A stretch of 64,000 bases of DNA from Shinella curvata (GTDB lineage: Bacteria; Pseudomonadota; Alphaproteobacteria; Rhizobiales; Rhizobiaceae): NCBI RefSeq assembly GCF_022899935.1, contig NZ_JALJCJ010000004.1:372001-436000 (forward strand). The letters run 5' to 3'. A program made the translations under genes and the position numbers. Positions 17,160 through 25,634 of this stretch are shown here, in pieces. Position 1 is the first letter of the stretch. Every line of letters starts with the position of its first letter. The notes under the pieces were generated by a model. That model did not search any database and had not been told where the DNA came from. It saw only the letters and a program-made list of their open reading frames with translations.

Positions 17160-18161
17160 ATGGGTGTTATTTTTTCTATCCGCATAGCAGGAACGGGCCA
17201 CGTGGTGCCGGCAAGGGTGGTTCTCTCGGAGGAACTCGACCGGCAGCTGGGTTTTTCTGCCGGCCACCTGCAAAGGATTTCGGGGGTTTGCAGCCGTCAC
17301 GTCTGCGAGACGGAAGACCAGATCGACCTTGCCGCCGCCGCGGCTCATCTTGCAATGGAGAAGGCCGAGGTCGCCGCTGGGAGTATCGACCTCGTGCTCG
17401 GCGCCTGTGGCATCCCGTACCAGACCCTGCCGGCGACCGCGCCGCTCGTCATGCGCCGGCTCGGTATCCCCGACGGTGCTGCCGCAGCCTTTGACGTCAA
17501 TGCCACCTGCCTCAGCTTCCTATCTGCCCTGGAGCTGGCGGCCGGCCGCATTGCCGCCGGACAGTCCCGCACGGCGCTCGTGTTTTCCGCTGATATCGCC
17601 TCGCGGGCGCTGCCGTGGAAGAGCCAGCCGGATGTCGCAGCGCTCTTCGGTGACGGCGCGGCCGCGGCGGTGCTGACGGCAGCGTCTGAGGGGACGGGCG
17701 CAATCCGCGCCAGCCTCATGCGCACCTATCCCTCGGCCTACGAGGCTTGCGAGATCGGCGCAGGCGGCACGCGTTTCGATTTTGAGCGGGAGCCTGCGGA
17801 GTTTGCCGCTCACGCCGCCTTCCGCATGGATGGCCGGGAACTCTTCCGCGTCACACATCGCCATTTTCCCCGCTTCGTCGATGACGTGCTCGCCGCTGCC
17901 GGATGGACGCCCGCCGATATCGACCTTGTCGTGCCGCACCAGGCAAGCCCGCTGGCGCTGGAGCACATGATCGAGCAGACGGGCATGCCGCGCGAGCGTG
18001 TGGTCAATATCGCGGCGCGTTTCGGCAACCAGATCGCCGCCTCGATTCCGACCGCTCTCGACATCGCCTGGCGGGACGGCCGGATAACGAGGGGGACGCG
18101 GCTTCTGCTGCTCGGCACGTCGGCCGGCGTCTCCTTCGGCGGCATGGCTATCGAGGTCTGA
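17160..18161 (+). CDS. 3-oxoacyl-ACP synthase III-like (KAS III/thiolase superfamily) condensing enzyme
   Basis: The protein (333 residues from the ATG at 17160; an ATG at 17115 is also possible) has the full KAS III triad: C117 in DVNATCLSF, H260 in VVPHQAS and N290 in ARFGNQIAAS. The family condenses an acyl-CoA starter with a second acyl thioester; relatives such as OleA join two acyl-CoAs. No acyl carrier protein gene is nearby, which favours CoA thioesters. It heads a six-gene unit; the reductase-like gene starts six bases after its stop codon and the next four genes overlap by ATGA. A role as the first committed step of a small-molecule pathway is inference from this order. Confidence 0.82.
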   Translation: MGVIFSIRIAGTGHVVPARVVLSEELDRQLGFSAGHLQRISGVCSRHVCETEDQIDLAAAAAHLAMEKAEVAAGSIDLVLGACGIPYQTLPATAPLVMRRLGIPDGAAAAFDVNATCLSFLSALELAAGRIAAGQSRTALVFSADIASRALPWKSQPDVAALFGDGAAAAVLTAASEGTGAIRASLMRTYPSAYEACEIGAGGTRFDFEREPAEFAAHAAFRMDGRELFRVTHRHFPRFVDDVLAAAGWTPADIDLVVPHQASPLALEHMIEQTGMPRERVVNIAARFGNQIAASIPTALDIAWRDGRITRGTRLLLLGTSAGVSFGGMAIEV

Positions 18162-18167
18162 CCGGCA

Positions 18168-19148
18168 ATGCGGGTGCTTGTGACCGGAGCAACGGGATTT
18201 CTAGGCGGCGCGGTGATCCGGCATCTCAGCGCGCGCGGCTTTGACTCCCTTGCTCTCGGGAGGGATGAAAGCCGCTGCCGCGCCCTCCAGGAAACCGGGT
18301 TCAAGACCGTGCGCGCCGATCTTTCTCGGCCCACCCCGCATCTGGCGAGCGTCATCGGTCGGGTGGATGCGGTTGTCCATTGCGCCGCGCTCTCGGCACC
18401 CTGGGGGCGTCTCTCCGCCTTCCGTGCGGCCAATGTCGAGGGAACGCGGCATGCGCTCGATCTTGCCGAGATGCTCGGCGCCATCAGGTTCGTCAACATC
18501 TCCTCGCCGACGGTCTACTTCGAGCTGAAGGACAAGACGGACGTTGCCGAAGCAGCCCCCCTGCCGCGCCCGATCAACGCCTATGCGCGCACCAAGGGGG
18601 AGGCCGAGCGGCTGGTTCTCGCGCGCCAGAAACTCGGTCCGGTCAACCTGCGGCCGCGCGGCATCTATGGCGCAGGGGAGGAGACGCTGTTGCCGCGCCT
18701 TGTCGCTGCCGCCCGGCGCGGTCCCCTGCCGCTGCTGCGGGACGGCGCCGCCGCCATCGACCTTACCCATGTCGACGATGTGGTGGCGGCCATCACGGCG
18801 GCGCTGACGGCCAACCCGGCGATTTCAGGTGAGACCTTCAACATTTCCGGTGGCGAGACGGTGCCGGTTCAAGAGATCGTCACGCGCGTCTGCGCGGAGC
18901 TCGCCGTTCCGCTGCGCTGGAAGCGGGTGCCGTTCCGCCCGGCGCTGATGGCCGCACGGCTGGCGGAACTGGCAAGTCTTGCGCACTCTGCTTCGAAGGA
19001 GCCGCTGGTCACGCCCTATACGCTGGGTCTCTTCGCCTTCCGGCAGAGCCTCGATATTTCCAAGGCGCGCCGGATGCTCGACTGGCAGCCCCGGATTTCG
19101 CTCGACGAAGGGCTCGCCCTGACCCTCGGTGGACGGCAGGCGCCATGA
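18168..19148 (+). CDS. NAD(P)-dependent epimerase/dehydratase or reductase (extended SDR)
   Basis: This 326-residue protein starts with the Rossmann motif TGATGFLG (residues 6-13) and has the catalytic YxxxK at Y139-K143, with ISSPTVY upstream supplying the Ser/Thr. That is the extended short-chain dehydrogenase layout of sugar epimerases, 3-beta-hydroxysteroid dehydrogenases and OleD-type beta-ketoacid reductases. Directly after a condensing enzyme, reduction of a beta-keto product is a reasonable guess. It overlaps the metallo-hydrolase gene by four bases. Confidence 0.82.
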   Translation: MRVLVTGATGFLGGAVIRHLSARGFDSLALGRDESRCRALQETGFKTVRADLSRPTPHLASVIGRVDAVVHCAALSAPWGRLSAFRAANVEGTRHALDLAEMLGAIRFVNISSPTVYFELKDKTDVAEAAPLPRPINAYARTKGEAERLVLARQKLGPVNLRPRGIYGAGEETLLPRLVAAARRGPLPLLRDGAAAIDLTHVDDVVAAITAALTANPAISGETFNISGGETVPVQEIVTRVCAELAVPLRWKRVPFRPALMAARLAELASLAHSASKEPLVTPYTLGLFAFRQSLDISKARRMLDWQPRISLDEGLALTLGGRQAP

Positions 19149-19966
19149 ACCCGGTCTTTGCCAACAGCGCCTTCGTCACCGTGCCGGAACGCTTGTTCCT
19201 GCGCGGTGGAACCTGGCGGCGGGTGCGGCTGAAAGTGCGTTACGGCATCTTCGTACATCCGGAGGCCGGGCCCGTGCTTATCGATACCGGCTATGGGCCA
19301 AGGGTGACCTGCGGGCCGCGCAGTCTGTTACTGCGTCTCTACGACGCGATTCTGCGCCCGGAACTGGCGAAGGAGGGGCAGCCCGGGAGCGTCCTGCGAA
19401 AGCTTGGCTTCACGCTCGACGATGTCGGGACCGTCATCGTCACGCATTTCCACGCCGATCACGTCGCCGGCCTTGATCTCTTTCCGAAGGCCCGGATCCT
19501 TACAAAGGCTGAGGTTCTTGGCCGCGTCCTGAACCAGCGCACCCGGAAAAACCTGCGGCACGGTATTTTCACCGAACTCCTCCCCTCCGATCTTGCGTCC
19601 CGGGTTGCTGATATCGACGGGTATGCCCTCAGGCCGGCGCCACTTGGGCTTGGGTCCGGCCATGACCTTCTGGGCGATGGCAGCCTGCTCGCCATCGATC
19701 TTCCCGGCCATGCCGACGGCCATTTCGGTCTCTGCTTCGCTGGCCTGGCGGAGCCGCTGCTTTATGCTGTCGATGCCCAATGGTGCGCCGAAGCGCTTGA
19801 GGACGAGCGCCGCCCCGGCTTCCCGGCAAGCCTGATTGCCGACGCCCCTTCCGCGCTTGCCGAAAGCACCCGCCGCGTCCTCGCCTTCCGCCGTGCAGGG
19901 GGGAAGGTGCTTCTGTGCCACGACCCGGCGGTTGCACCCTTTGACCTGCCGGAGGAGAGGCCATGA
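19145..19966 (+). CDS. Metallo-beta-lactamase-fold hydrolase
   Basis: The 273-residue protein carries the zinc motif H101-x-H103-x-D105-H106 (THFHADHVAG), a third-ligand His in DLPGHADGHFG, an Asp in YAVDAQW and a late His in LLCHDP. These are all the ligands of a binuclear MBL hydrolase. Relatives open lactones, cleave thioesters or hydrolyse phosphodiesters. No signal peptide is apparent. Within this cluster it could act as a thioesterase or lactonase on the product of the condensing enzyme. It overlaps both neighbours by ATGA. Confidence 0.8.
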   Translation: MNPVFANSAFVTVPERLFLRGGTWRRVRLKVRYGIFVHPEAGPVLIDTGYGPRVTCGPRSLLLRLYDAILRPELAKEGQPGSVLRKLGFTLDDVGTVIVTHFHADHVAGLDLFPKARILTKAEVLGRVLNQRTRKNLRHGIFTELLPSDLASRVADIDGYALRPAPLGLGSGHDLLGDGSLLAIDLPGHADGHFGLCFAGLAEPLLYAVDAQWCAEALEDERRPGFPASLIADAPSALAESTRRVLAFRRAGGKVLLCHDPAVAPFDLPEERP

Positions 19967-21234
19967 CCGGGCATCTGCGCATCGCCTCGGCCTTCGTGCA
20001 AACCCTCTGGGCCGGCCGTGCCGATCGCTCGCGCGCCGCCTTCGAAAGCTGGCAGGCCGGCATCCTGCGCCGGTGGCTCGAACGCGATCTTCCTGCCGTC
20101 GATTTTTACCGCGCCGCGCCGCCCCGGCTCGCCGCCTTGCCGGTCATCGACAAGGCCACCGTCATGGCGGATTTTGCGGCCTTCAACCGGGGGCGCATCC
20201 CTGCTGAAGACGGCTGGCGCGCTTTCGAAACGACCGGTCGGATCGATGCGGTCAGCATCGGTGCCAGCACCGGAACGAGCGGCAATCGCGCCCTTTACGC
20301 CATCACCGAAGCCGAGCAGGATCGGTGGCTCGGGACCATTGTAGCCAAGGCGGTGCCCCGTTTTCTCGTCGAGCCCGAGCGTGTCGCCGTCATCCTGCCG
20401 CAGAATTCCGCACTTTATGACGGTGCAAACCGCTCTCGCCTGCTGCGGTTGCAGTTCTTCGACCTGCGGCAGGGGTTTGAAAGCTGGCTGCGCGCGCTGG
20501 AAACCTTCGCGCCCACCACCATCGTCGCGCCGCCGAGAGTGTTGCGTCATCTCGCCGAGCAATCCGAACGGCTGAAGCCGCGCCGGCTTTTCGCTGCGGC
20601 GGAAACGTTGGATCCCGTGGACCGAACCGTCATCGAGGCGCGTTTCGGCGGGAAACTCGGGCAGATCTACATGGCGACCGAGGGACTGCTGGCCGTTTCC
20701 TGTGCGAAAGGCCGGCTGCATCTGGCAGAAGACGCCAACCTCTTCGAGTTCGAGCCCGTCGCTGACGGGCTGGTCACGCCACTGGTGACGGGGTTTCGCC
20801 GGCGGTTCCAGATCATGGCGCGCTACCGTATGAACGATCTTCTGCGCCTGTCAGGCTGCCCCTGCGCCTGCGGCTCGCCGCTGCGCGTGGTGGACGAGGT
20901 GGTGGGCCGGATGGACGACGTGTTCCTCTTCGACCGGCCCGATGGTGTGCGGCTTCTGCTGACGCCTGACGTGATGCGCAACGCCGTGCTCGATGCAGCC
21001 AGAAGGATCACCGATTTCCGCATCCTGCGGGAGGAGCGTGACCGGGTTGTGCTCGTGCTGGAACCGAAGCTTGGAGAAGAAAGCGCGCGGGCCGCGCAGT
21101 GCGCGCTTCAACAGGTTTTTTCGGGGCGTGGTCTCTTCCCCGAAATCGCCGTGCGGCGGGAGACGATGGCGTTCGAGGGGCATCGCAAGCTCCGGCGGGT
21201 GGAAAACCGCTTCCGGCCGGAGGATGGTCGATGA
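19963..21234 (+). CDS. Adenylate-forming enzyme (PaaK/coenzyme F390 synthetase-like)
   Basis: This 423-residue protein has the adenylation P-loop STGTSG at 102-107 and the later YMATEG (the A5-like YxxTE motif) near residue 238. The overall shape is that of the PaaK/CapK/F390-synthetase branch rather than the larger acyl-CoA ligases. A CACGSP segment near residue 302 resembles the Cys-containing loops of that branch. It would activate a carboxylate as an acyl-adenylate and pass it to a thiol, amine or hydroxyl. It is translationally coupled to the metallo-hydrolase before it and the GNAT-like gene after it. Confidence 0.75.
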   Translation: MTGHLRIASAFVQTLWAGRADRSRAAFESWQAGILRRWLERDLPAVDFYRAAPPRLAALPVIDKATVMADFAAFNRGRIPAEDGWRAFETTGRIDAVSIGASTGTSGNRALYAITEAEQDRWLGTIVAKAVPRFLVEPERVAVILPQNSALYDGANRSRLLRLQFFDLRQGFESWLRALETFAPTTIVAPPRVLRHLAEQSERLKPRRLFAAAETLDPVDRTVIEARFGGKLGQIYMATEGLLAVSCAKGRLHLAEDANLFEFEPVADGLVTPLVTGFRRRFQIMARYRMNDLLRLSGCPCACGSPLRVVDEVVGRMDDVFLFDRPDGVRLLLTPDVMRNAVLDAARRITDFRILREERDRVVLVLEPKLGEESARAAQCALQQVFSGRGLFPEIAVRRETMAFEGHRKLRRVENRFRPEDGR

Positions 21235-22352
21235 GAGGGCTTCCCGGCGGCAGCGAGGTGGCGCATAACGAGCCGGAGATGGTTCGCCGCTTCGCGGAAC
21301 TTTTCACCACCCACCCCGTGTCTGATCTCATCGGCAACCTGACAACCCGGGTTGATTCCATTCAGGTCGAGGGGCGGCACTTTCCCGTTAGCATCAATGA
21401 CCGCATGGATGCGCCGACCTGCTATATCTGTTCTCCCAGCAGCGCCTATATCGACTATGCCATCGACGAGACCCGCAACTTCGCGGCCGCCCCAGTGGTG
21501 CGCCGCATGGCGCGTATCCTGATCCGTGCCTGCGGCCCGCTGGTGAGAGCAAGCGGCCTCGACCGGCAGGTGCAAGTGAACAACTGGCTGCTGTCGACCA
21601 ATCCGGTGCCGGCCATCGGTCCCTCGGCGGCCGCGGAGCTTGTTGCCCGGCTGCGCGAGCGTTTTCCCGACAGGGCCATCGTCATCCGTTCTCTCAACAA
21701 GACGGCCGACGGGCCGTCCATCAGCAGTCTTGGCATGGCGGGCTTTCGTTTTCTCGCCGCGCGCCGCATTTATCTGTTCTCCGGTGAGATTGGACGCGAC
21801 ACGCAGAACAGGCACTACGACCGGACACTGCTCCACCGCACGCCCTACCGTCTCGCATCCGGGGAGAGCTTTACGGAGGCGGACTATGCGCGCTCCGCAG
21901 AACTCTACAAGCTGCTCTATCTCGACAAATATACGCCATTGAACCCGCAGTATTCCGCACTCTATATCCGTGAAATGCATCGCCGCGGCCTTTTCGACCT
22001 TATCGGTTTCCGGGATGGTGATGGGCGGCTGGTGGCGGTATCCGGCTTCTTCGCCAATGGCCGCACATTGACGCAACCGATTGTCGGTTATGACACAAGC
22101 CTTCCGCAGAAGGATGGGCTCTACCGGCTGGTGATGGCGACGGGGCAGGCGATTGCCGCCGAACGCGGTCTCTTTTTCAACATGAGTGCCGGCGCTGGCC
22201 GATTTAAGAGCTTGCGCGGCGCAGAACCCGTTATCGAGTACAACGCCGTCTATGTCGCCCATCTTCCACTGAGACAGCGTCTCGCAGTGCGCTTCATGGA
22301 GGGGCTGTTGCGGCGTATCGGCATTCCGCTTCTGGAGGCATTCGATCTATGA
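21231..22352 (+). CDS. GNAT-like acyltransferase family protein of unknown role
   Basis: I do not recognise a named family with confidence. The 373-residue protein has an N-terminal region (1-190) without clear motifs. The C-terminal half resembles a GNAT/FemAB-type acyltransferase fold: [32 protein letters not shown], a beta-strand pair around a central loop, then a helix ([18 protein letters not shown]). The start is set at the ATG at 21231 that overlaps the previous stop codon; the frame remains open upstream but only inside the preceding gene. In the cluster it could acylate an amine or alcohol using the activated carboxylate made by the preceding enzyme. This is inference. Confidence 0.6.
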   Translation: MRGLPGGSEVAHNEPEMVRRFAELFTTHPVSDLIGNLTTRVDSIQVEGRHFPVSINDRMDAPTCYICSPSSAYIDYAIDETRNFAAAPVVRRMARILIRACGPLVRASGLDRQVQVNNWLLSTNPVPAIGPSAAAELVARLRERFPDRAIVIRSLNKTADGPSISSLGMAGFRFLAARRIYLFSGEIGRDTQNRHYDRTLLHRTPYRLASGESFTEADYARSAELYKLLYLDKYTPLNPQYSALYIREMHRRGLFDLIGFRDGDGRLVAVSGFFANGRTLTQPIVGYDTSLPQKDGLYRLVMATGQAIAAERGLFFNMSAGAGRFKSLRGAEPVIEYNAVYVAHLPLRQRLAVRFMEGLLRRIGIPLLEAFDL

Positions 22353-23338
22353 GCTATTCTCCCGATGAATGGCAGGCGGTGGCGATTGCGGCCACGATCG
22401 GCAAGACGCCGCGGCGCATCCTGCTGTCCGGCCTGCCAATCGTGCTGTTTCGCAGCGGAACGGAGATCGCCGCGTTGCACGATCGCTGCCCGCACCGGCA
22501 TGTGGAACTGTCGAAGGGCAAGATCGAAAACGGCGAGATCGAATGTCCCTATCACGGCTGGCGCTTCAACGCCGCCGGTGTTTGCACGGTCGTTCCGGGC
22601 TTGGCAGGCGCGGTGCCGGGTTATCGGGTTCCGAGGCTGAGGACGGTGGTGAAGGACGGCGTCGTCTTCGTCGCGCGCGGCGAGCCGGAAGGCGAACCGT
22701 ATCTGCATTGCGCGGAGGGGCAGAAGATCATCCTCAAGCTCGTGGAGAGCAGCACGCGTTCGACACTGGTCGATACGGCCGAAAACATTCTCGATGCCAC
22801 GCACACGCATTTCACCCACAAGGGGCTATTGCGCGGCCTGAGCAACGAGCGCCAGCGCGTTCGGGTCGATGTGTCCGGTGGTCCGGGTTGGGTCGAGGCG
22901 TGTTATACAGGCGAGGAGCGCCAGCATGGCCTGATCAGCCGGCTGCTGGAGGGCGACCGGGTCAAGACGATCGGACGTTTTCGCGCGCCCGGCATTGCCG
23001 AACTGGAATATTGGGGTCCGAAGGGGCTGGCGCTTGCCACGACCTTCCATCTGCGGCAGGCGGCGGAAAACCAGGTGGATGGCATCGGTTGCCTGATCGG
23101 CCCGCGCGGCGGGCTGCTCGATCACCTCAAATCCCTCGCCTTCCGGCCGATGTTCCGCATCGCGCTGGAACAGGACCGCCGGGTGCTGACCTCGGCGAGC
23201 CTCAACGCGGCCCATTGGCCGGAGGCAGCACCCATCGTCGGCCCCCTGGATTTCCTGCGCCGGAGCATCGAGGCCATCATGGCCGGTGCCCTGCCACCCG
23301 TCGCGGAAAAGCCGGAGACGTTTTACATCGAACTTTGA
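22349..23338 (+). CDS. Rieske [2Fe-2S] ring-hydroxylating-type oxygenase, catalytic subunit
   Basis: The 329-residue protein has both parts of a Rieske mono/dioxygenase. The cluster motif is C47-x-H49 with C66-x2-H69 (DRCPHRH and ECPYHGW). The mononuclear iron site is N146, D149, H152 and H157 ([13 protein letters not shown]). Such enzymes hydroxylate, desaturate or demethylate using O2 and electrons from a separate reductase, which is not encoded nearby. The size fits the shorter three-component or plant/PaO-like type. It ends the coupled cluster, and its last 16 bases overlap the end of the convergent ATP-grasp gene. Confidence 0.85.
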   Translation: MSYSPDEWQAVAIAATIGKTPRRILLSGLPIVLFRSGTEIAALHDRCPHRHVELSKGKIENGEIECPYHGWRFNAAGVCTVVPGLAGAVPGYRVPRLRTVVKDGVVFVARGEPEGEPYLHCAEGQKIILKLVESSTRSTLVDTAENILDATHTHFTHKGLLRGLSNERQRVRVDVSGGPGWVEACYTGEERQHGLISRLLEGDRVKTIGRFRAPGIAELEYWGPKGLALATTFHLRQAAENQVDGIGCLIGPRGGLLDHLKSLAFRPMFRIALEQDRRVLTSASLNAAHWPEAAPIVGPLDFLRRSIEAIMAGALPPVAEKPETFYIEL

Positions 23339-24498
23339 TCCGGCCCGTCCCATTCGATATCGCGGGTAGAGGCGCGCTGCAGGGAAATCCGGTGGCGCAG
23401 CGCCAGCACGGTGATCTCGCCGAGCGCCCGCCACTGCGCCCGTTTTGGGGCCGGGTCGTCGGGCCAGTCGAGAAGCTCGTCGGCGCTCCTCAGGTTGCGC
23501 AGGAAACTGCCGATCGCACCGGACCGCAACGCGGCCGGCAGGCCGTAAAGCCAGAGCGCGAGGCGGACCGTTTGCGGGCGCGCGACATCGGGTTCGACGG
23601 TTCCTCCTCCAGTGTCGATCGCTGCCGCGAAGGTTTGCGGATTTCGGAAGAAATGCAGGCCGCTCGTGGCGCGCGGATTGCACTCCAGCGGCAGCACGGT
23701 GCCGTCAGGCCGGCGGATCAGGTCGAAGGACAATTGGCCGGCCCAGCCGGTGCCGGCAGCGAAGCGGGTGACGAACGCCTTGGCAGCGCTGTTTTCCACC
23801 GGCACGAGATAGATGCCAGCCCCTTTGCCGGCCCGATAGACCGAGCGGTAGAGCGAGAAGGCCGACAAACGGCCGTCCTTTGCGAGGGCATAGACGCTGA
23901 GTTCCTCGCCTTCGAGGAACTCCTGGGCGACCCAGGGCGCCTGGGGCGTTGGGATGAGCGCATCGAGTTCTTCCGGCCGGGGGCGAAGCAGGACGCGGCT
24001 GGCAAAACGCGACCAGGCCGGCTTGAAGACCAGTTTTGACGCCGATCCGCGGACGGCGGCGAGGTCGGCCCGATCCTTGATGAGCGTCGTTTGCGGCGCG
24101 GCAAGGCCGAGGCTTTTGCAGAGCTCGATAAAATCGAATTTGTTGTGCGCGCGGGCAAGCAGATCACTGCCGGGAGCAAAGAGCTTTGCCGTCAGGCGCC
24201 GCTCGCGCCAGACGGCGGCGAGGTAAAACACCTCCTCGCAGGTGGGCAGGACCAGCGTGATGTCTTCCCGTTTCACCAGAGCCTCGACGGCGTCGCCATA
24301 GGCTTGCGGCTCGAAGCGCGGCGGCGGTAGGCGGACGTAGCTGGCGCAGGCACGGCTGGCGGCGGAGAGGGGAGAAGCCGGCGTATCGGCCAGTACGACG
24401 CGCCAGCCCGCACCGTGGAACAGCCGCGCCAGATGCAGCGCGACGGGTGCGCGTGCGCCGGTGATCAGGACGGATTTGGTCGGCGTGGAGGCTGTCAT
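23323..24498 (-). CDS. ATP-grasp domain protein (carboxylate-amine/thiol ligase-like)
   Basis: The 391-residue protein has an N-terminal Rossmann-like pre-grasp domain (SVLITGARAPVALHLARLF) and an ATP-grasp core. KLVFKPAWSRFA supplies the first ATP-binding Lys, and WVAQEFLEGEELSVYAL and LIRRPDGTVLPLECNPRATSGLHF contain the Mg-binding Glu and Asn. The fold ligates a carboxylate to an amine or thiol via an acyl phosphate. The start is the ATG at 24498; the frame is open further upstream but runs into the LysR gene. It is convergent with the KAS III-Rieske operon and overlaps it, so a tailoring step for the same product is plausible but unproven. Confidence 0.75.
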   Translation of the reverse strand: MTASTPTKSVLITGARAPVALHLARLFHGAGWRVVLADTPASPLSAASRACASYVRLPPPRFEPQAYGDAVEALVKREDITLVLPTCEEVFYLAAVWRERRLTAKLFAPGSDLLARAHNKFDFIELCKSLGLAAPQTTLIKDRADLAAVRGSASKLVFKPAWSRFASRVLLRPRPEELDALIPTPQAPWVAQEFLEGEELSVYALAKDGRLSAFSLYRSVYRAGKGAGIYLVPVENSAAKAFVTRFAAGTGWAGQLSFDLIRRPDGTVLPLECNPRATSGLHFFRNPQTFAAAIDTGGGTVEPDVARPQTVRLALWLYGLPAALRSGAIGSFLRNLRSADELLDWPDDPAPKRAQWRALGEITVLALRHRISLQRASTRDIEWDGPDQSSM

Positions 24499-24524
24499 CG
24501 GGTCCGGTTTCTGACGGTTCTGTT

Positions 24525-25454
24525 CTATAGACGATTCTCGCGCGCGGGGGGGCACTCCACCGCAGCCCTGAGTGCCCGCGCGATCTCGTCGGCGAACATG
24601 GAGGCGGCCAGCGCCCGGCCGCGCTTTTCGCGCTGGACGAGGGAGAGCACGTTCTTGCCGAAGGTGCGGTCGCGGATCTGCACATAGGTGAGCAGGCCGT
24701 TGCGCTGCTCCTCGGCGATGTCGAATTTGCTCAAAAAGGCGATGCCGTCGCCGCTGGCGGCGAGGCATTTCATCGCCTCGATGGAGTTGGTCAGGAAGGC
24801 CGGTTCCACGGCAAGCCCGGCCTCCGAAAAGGCATCGGCGACGATGCCGTGGATCAGCATCGACTTGTCGGCGAAGATCAGCGGATAGGGTTCGCAGAAG
24901 GAGAGCGGCAGGGTTTCCATGCCGGCGAGCGGATGTTCTGGCGAGACGACGGCGCCGAGCCGCGTGTCCATCTTCCAGAGCGTTTCGAGCTGCGGCATGG
25001 TGGGCAGGTTGAAGGCAAGACCCAGATCGGCCTCACCATCGACAACCGCCTGTACGATATCGCGCACGAACATAACGCGGATAGAGATTTTCAGCCGCGG
25101 GTGGCGGGCGCAGAAGCTCGCTGCCGCCTTCGGCACGATGCCGCCGGCCAGGCCGTTCATGGTGGCGATAATCACCTCACCGCTCTGTAGGGTCTTGATG
25201 TCGCGGATTTCCGCCTCGACCTGGCTGTATTCCTTGATCGTGCGGCGCACATGGGCAAGCAGGATTTCGCCCGCCGGCGTCAGCCGCAGGCCGCGCGGCA
25301 GGCGTTCGAACAGCGGCTCGCCGATTGCCTCCTCCAATTGCAGCACATGCTTGTTGATGGCCGACGGCGCGACGTTCAGCCGTTCCCCGGCCGCGCGGAT
25401 CGAACCCAGCCGCGCCACCTCGTCGATATAGCGCAGCACGCGGGAATGCAGCAT
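24525..25454 (-). CDS. LysR-family transcriptional regulator
   Basis: The 309-residue protein has a LysR helix-turn-helix at residues 1-60 (GSIRAAGERLNVAPSAINKHVLQLEEAIGEPLFERLPRGLRLTPAG) and a substrate-binding-like effector domain after residue 90. It is divergent from the adenine-deaminase-like gene, with 180 bases between the start codons that include a 12-bp palindrome. By LysR habit it would activate that operon and repress itself. It could instead act on the ATP-grasp gene, which starts 26 bases downstream on the same strand. Confidence 0.85.
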   Translation of the reverse strand: MLHSRVLRYIDEVARLGSIRAAGERLNVAPSAINKHVLQLEEAIGEPLFERLPRGLRLTPAGEILLAHVRRTIKEYSQVEAEIRDIKTLQSGEVIIATMNGLAGGIVPKAAASFCARHPRLKISIRVMFVRDIVQAVVDGEADLGLAFNLPTMPQLETLWKMDTRLGAVVSPEHPLAGMETLPLSFCEPYPLIFADKSMLIHGIVADAFSEAGLAVEPAFLTNSIEAMKCLAASGDGIAFLSKFDIAEEQRNGLLTYVQIRDRTFGKNVLSLVQREKRGRALAASMFADEIARALRAAVECPPARENRL

Positions 25455-25480
25455 CTTGGCCCCCTACAAGTGTTCTCGAA

Positions 25481-25492
25481 AAGCGTACGCTT
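25481..25492. promoter_or_regulatory. Perfect palindrome in the LysR/amidohydrolase divergent region
   Basis: AAGCGTACGCTT is a perfect 12-bp palindrome, and a related GCTTTTCGGAAGC dyad follows at 25507-25519. Paired, similar half-sites about 27 bases apart between divergent genes suit a LysR recognition and activation site. Binding is inferred. Confidence 0.4.
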
Positions 25493-25634
25493 CGCGCGTA
25501 AAATACTGCTTTTCGGAAGCGGTTCAATGACGTCTTATGGTTTTCGAGAGGTGCGGAGGCAGGAGCCGCGCTTACGGGGGAAACCCCGAACGATTGCCGG
25601 CCCGGCGACGGGTCGAAGAGACCGGAGGACCATC

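Noticed and set aside
22369-24039. A 556-codon open frame running across the Rieske and ATP-grasp genes
   Set aside because: It overlaps two well-supported genes in another frame and its translation is Arg/Gly/Ala-rich without domains.
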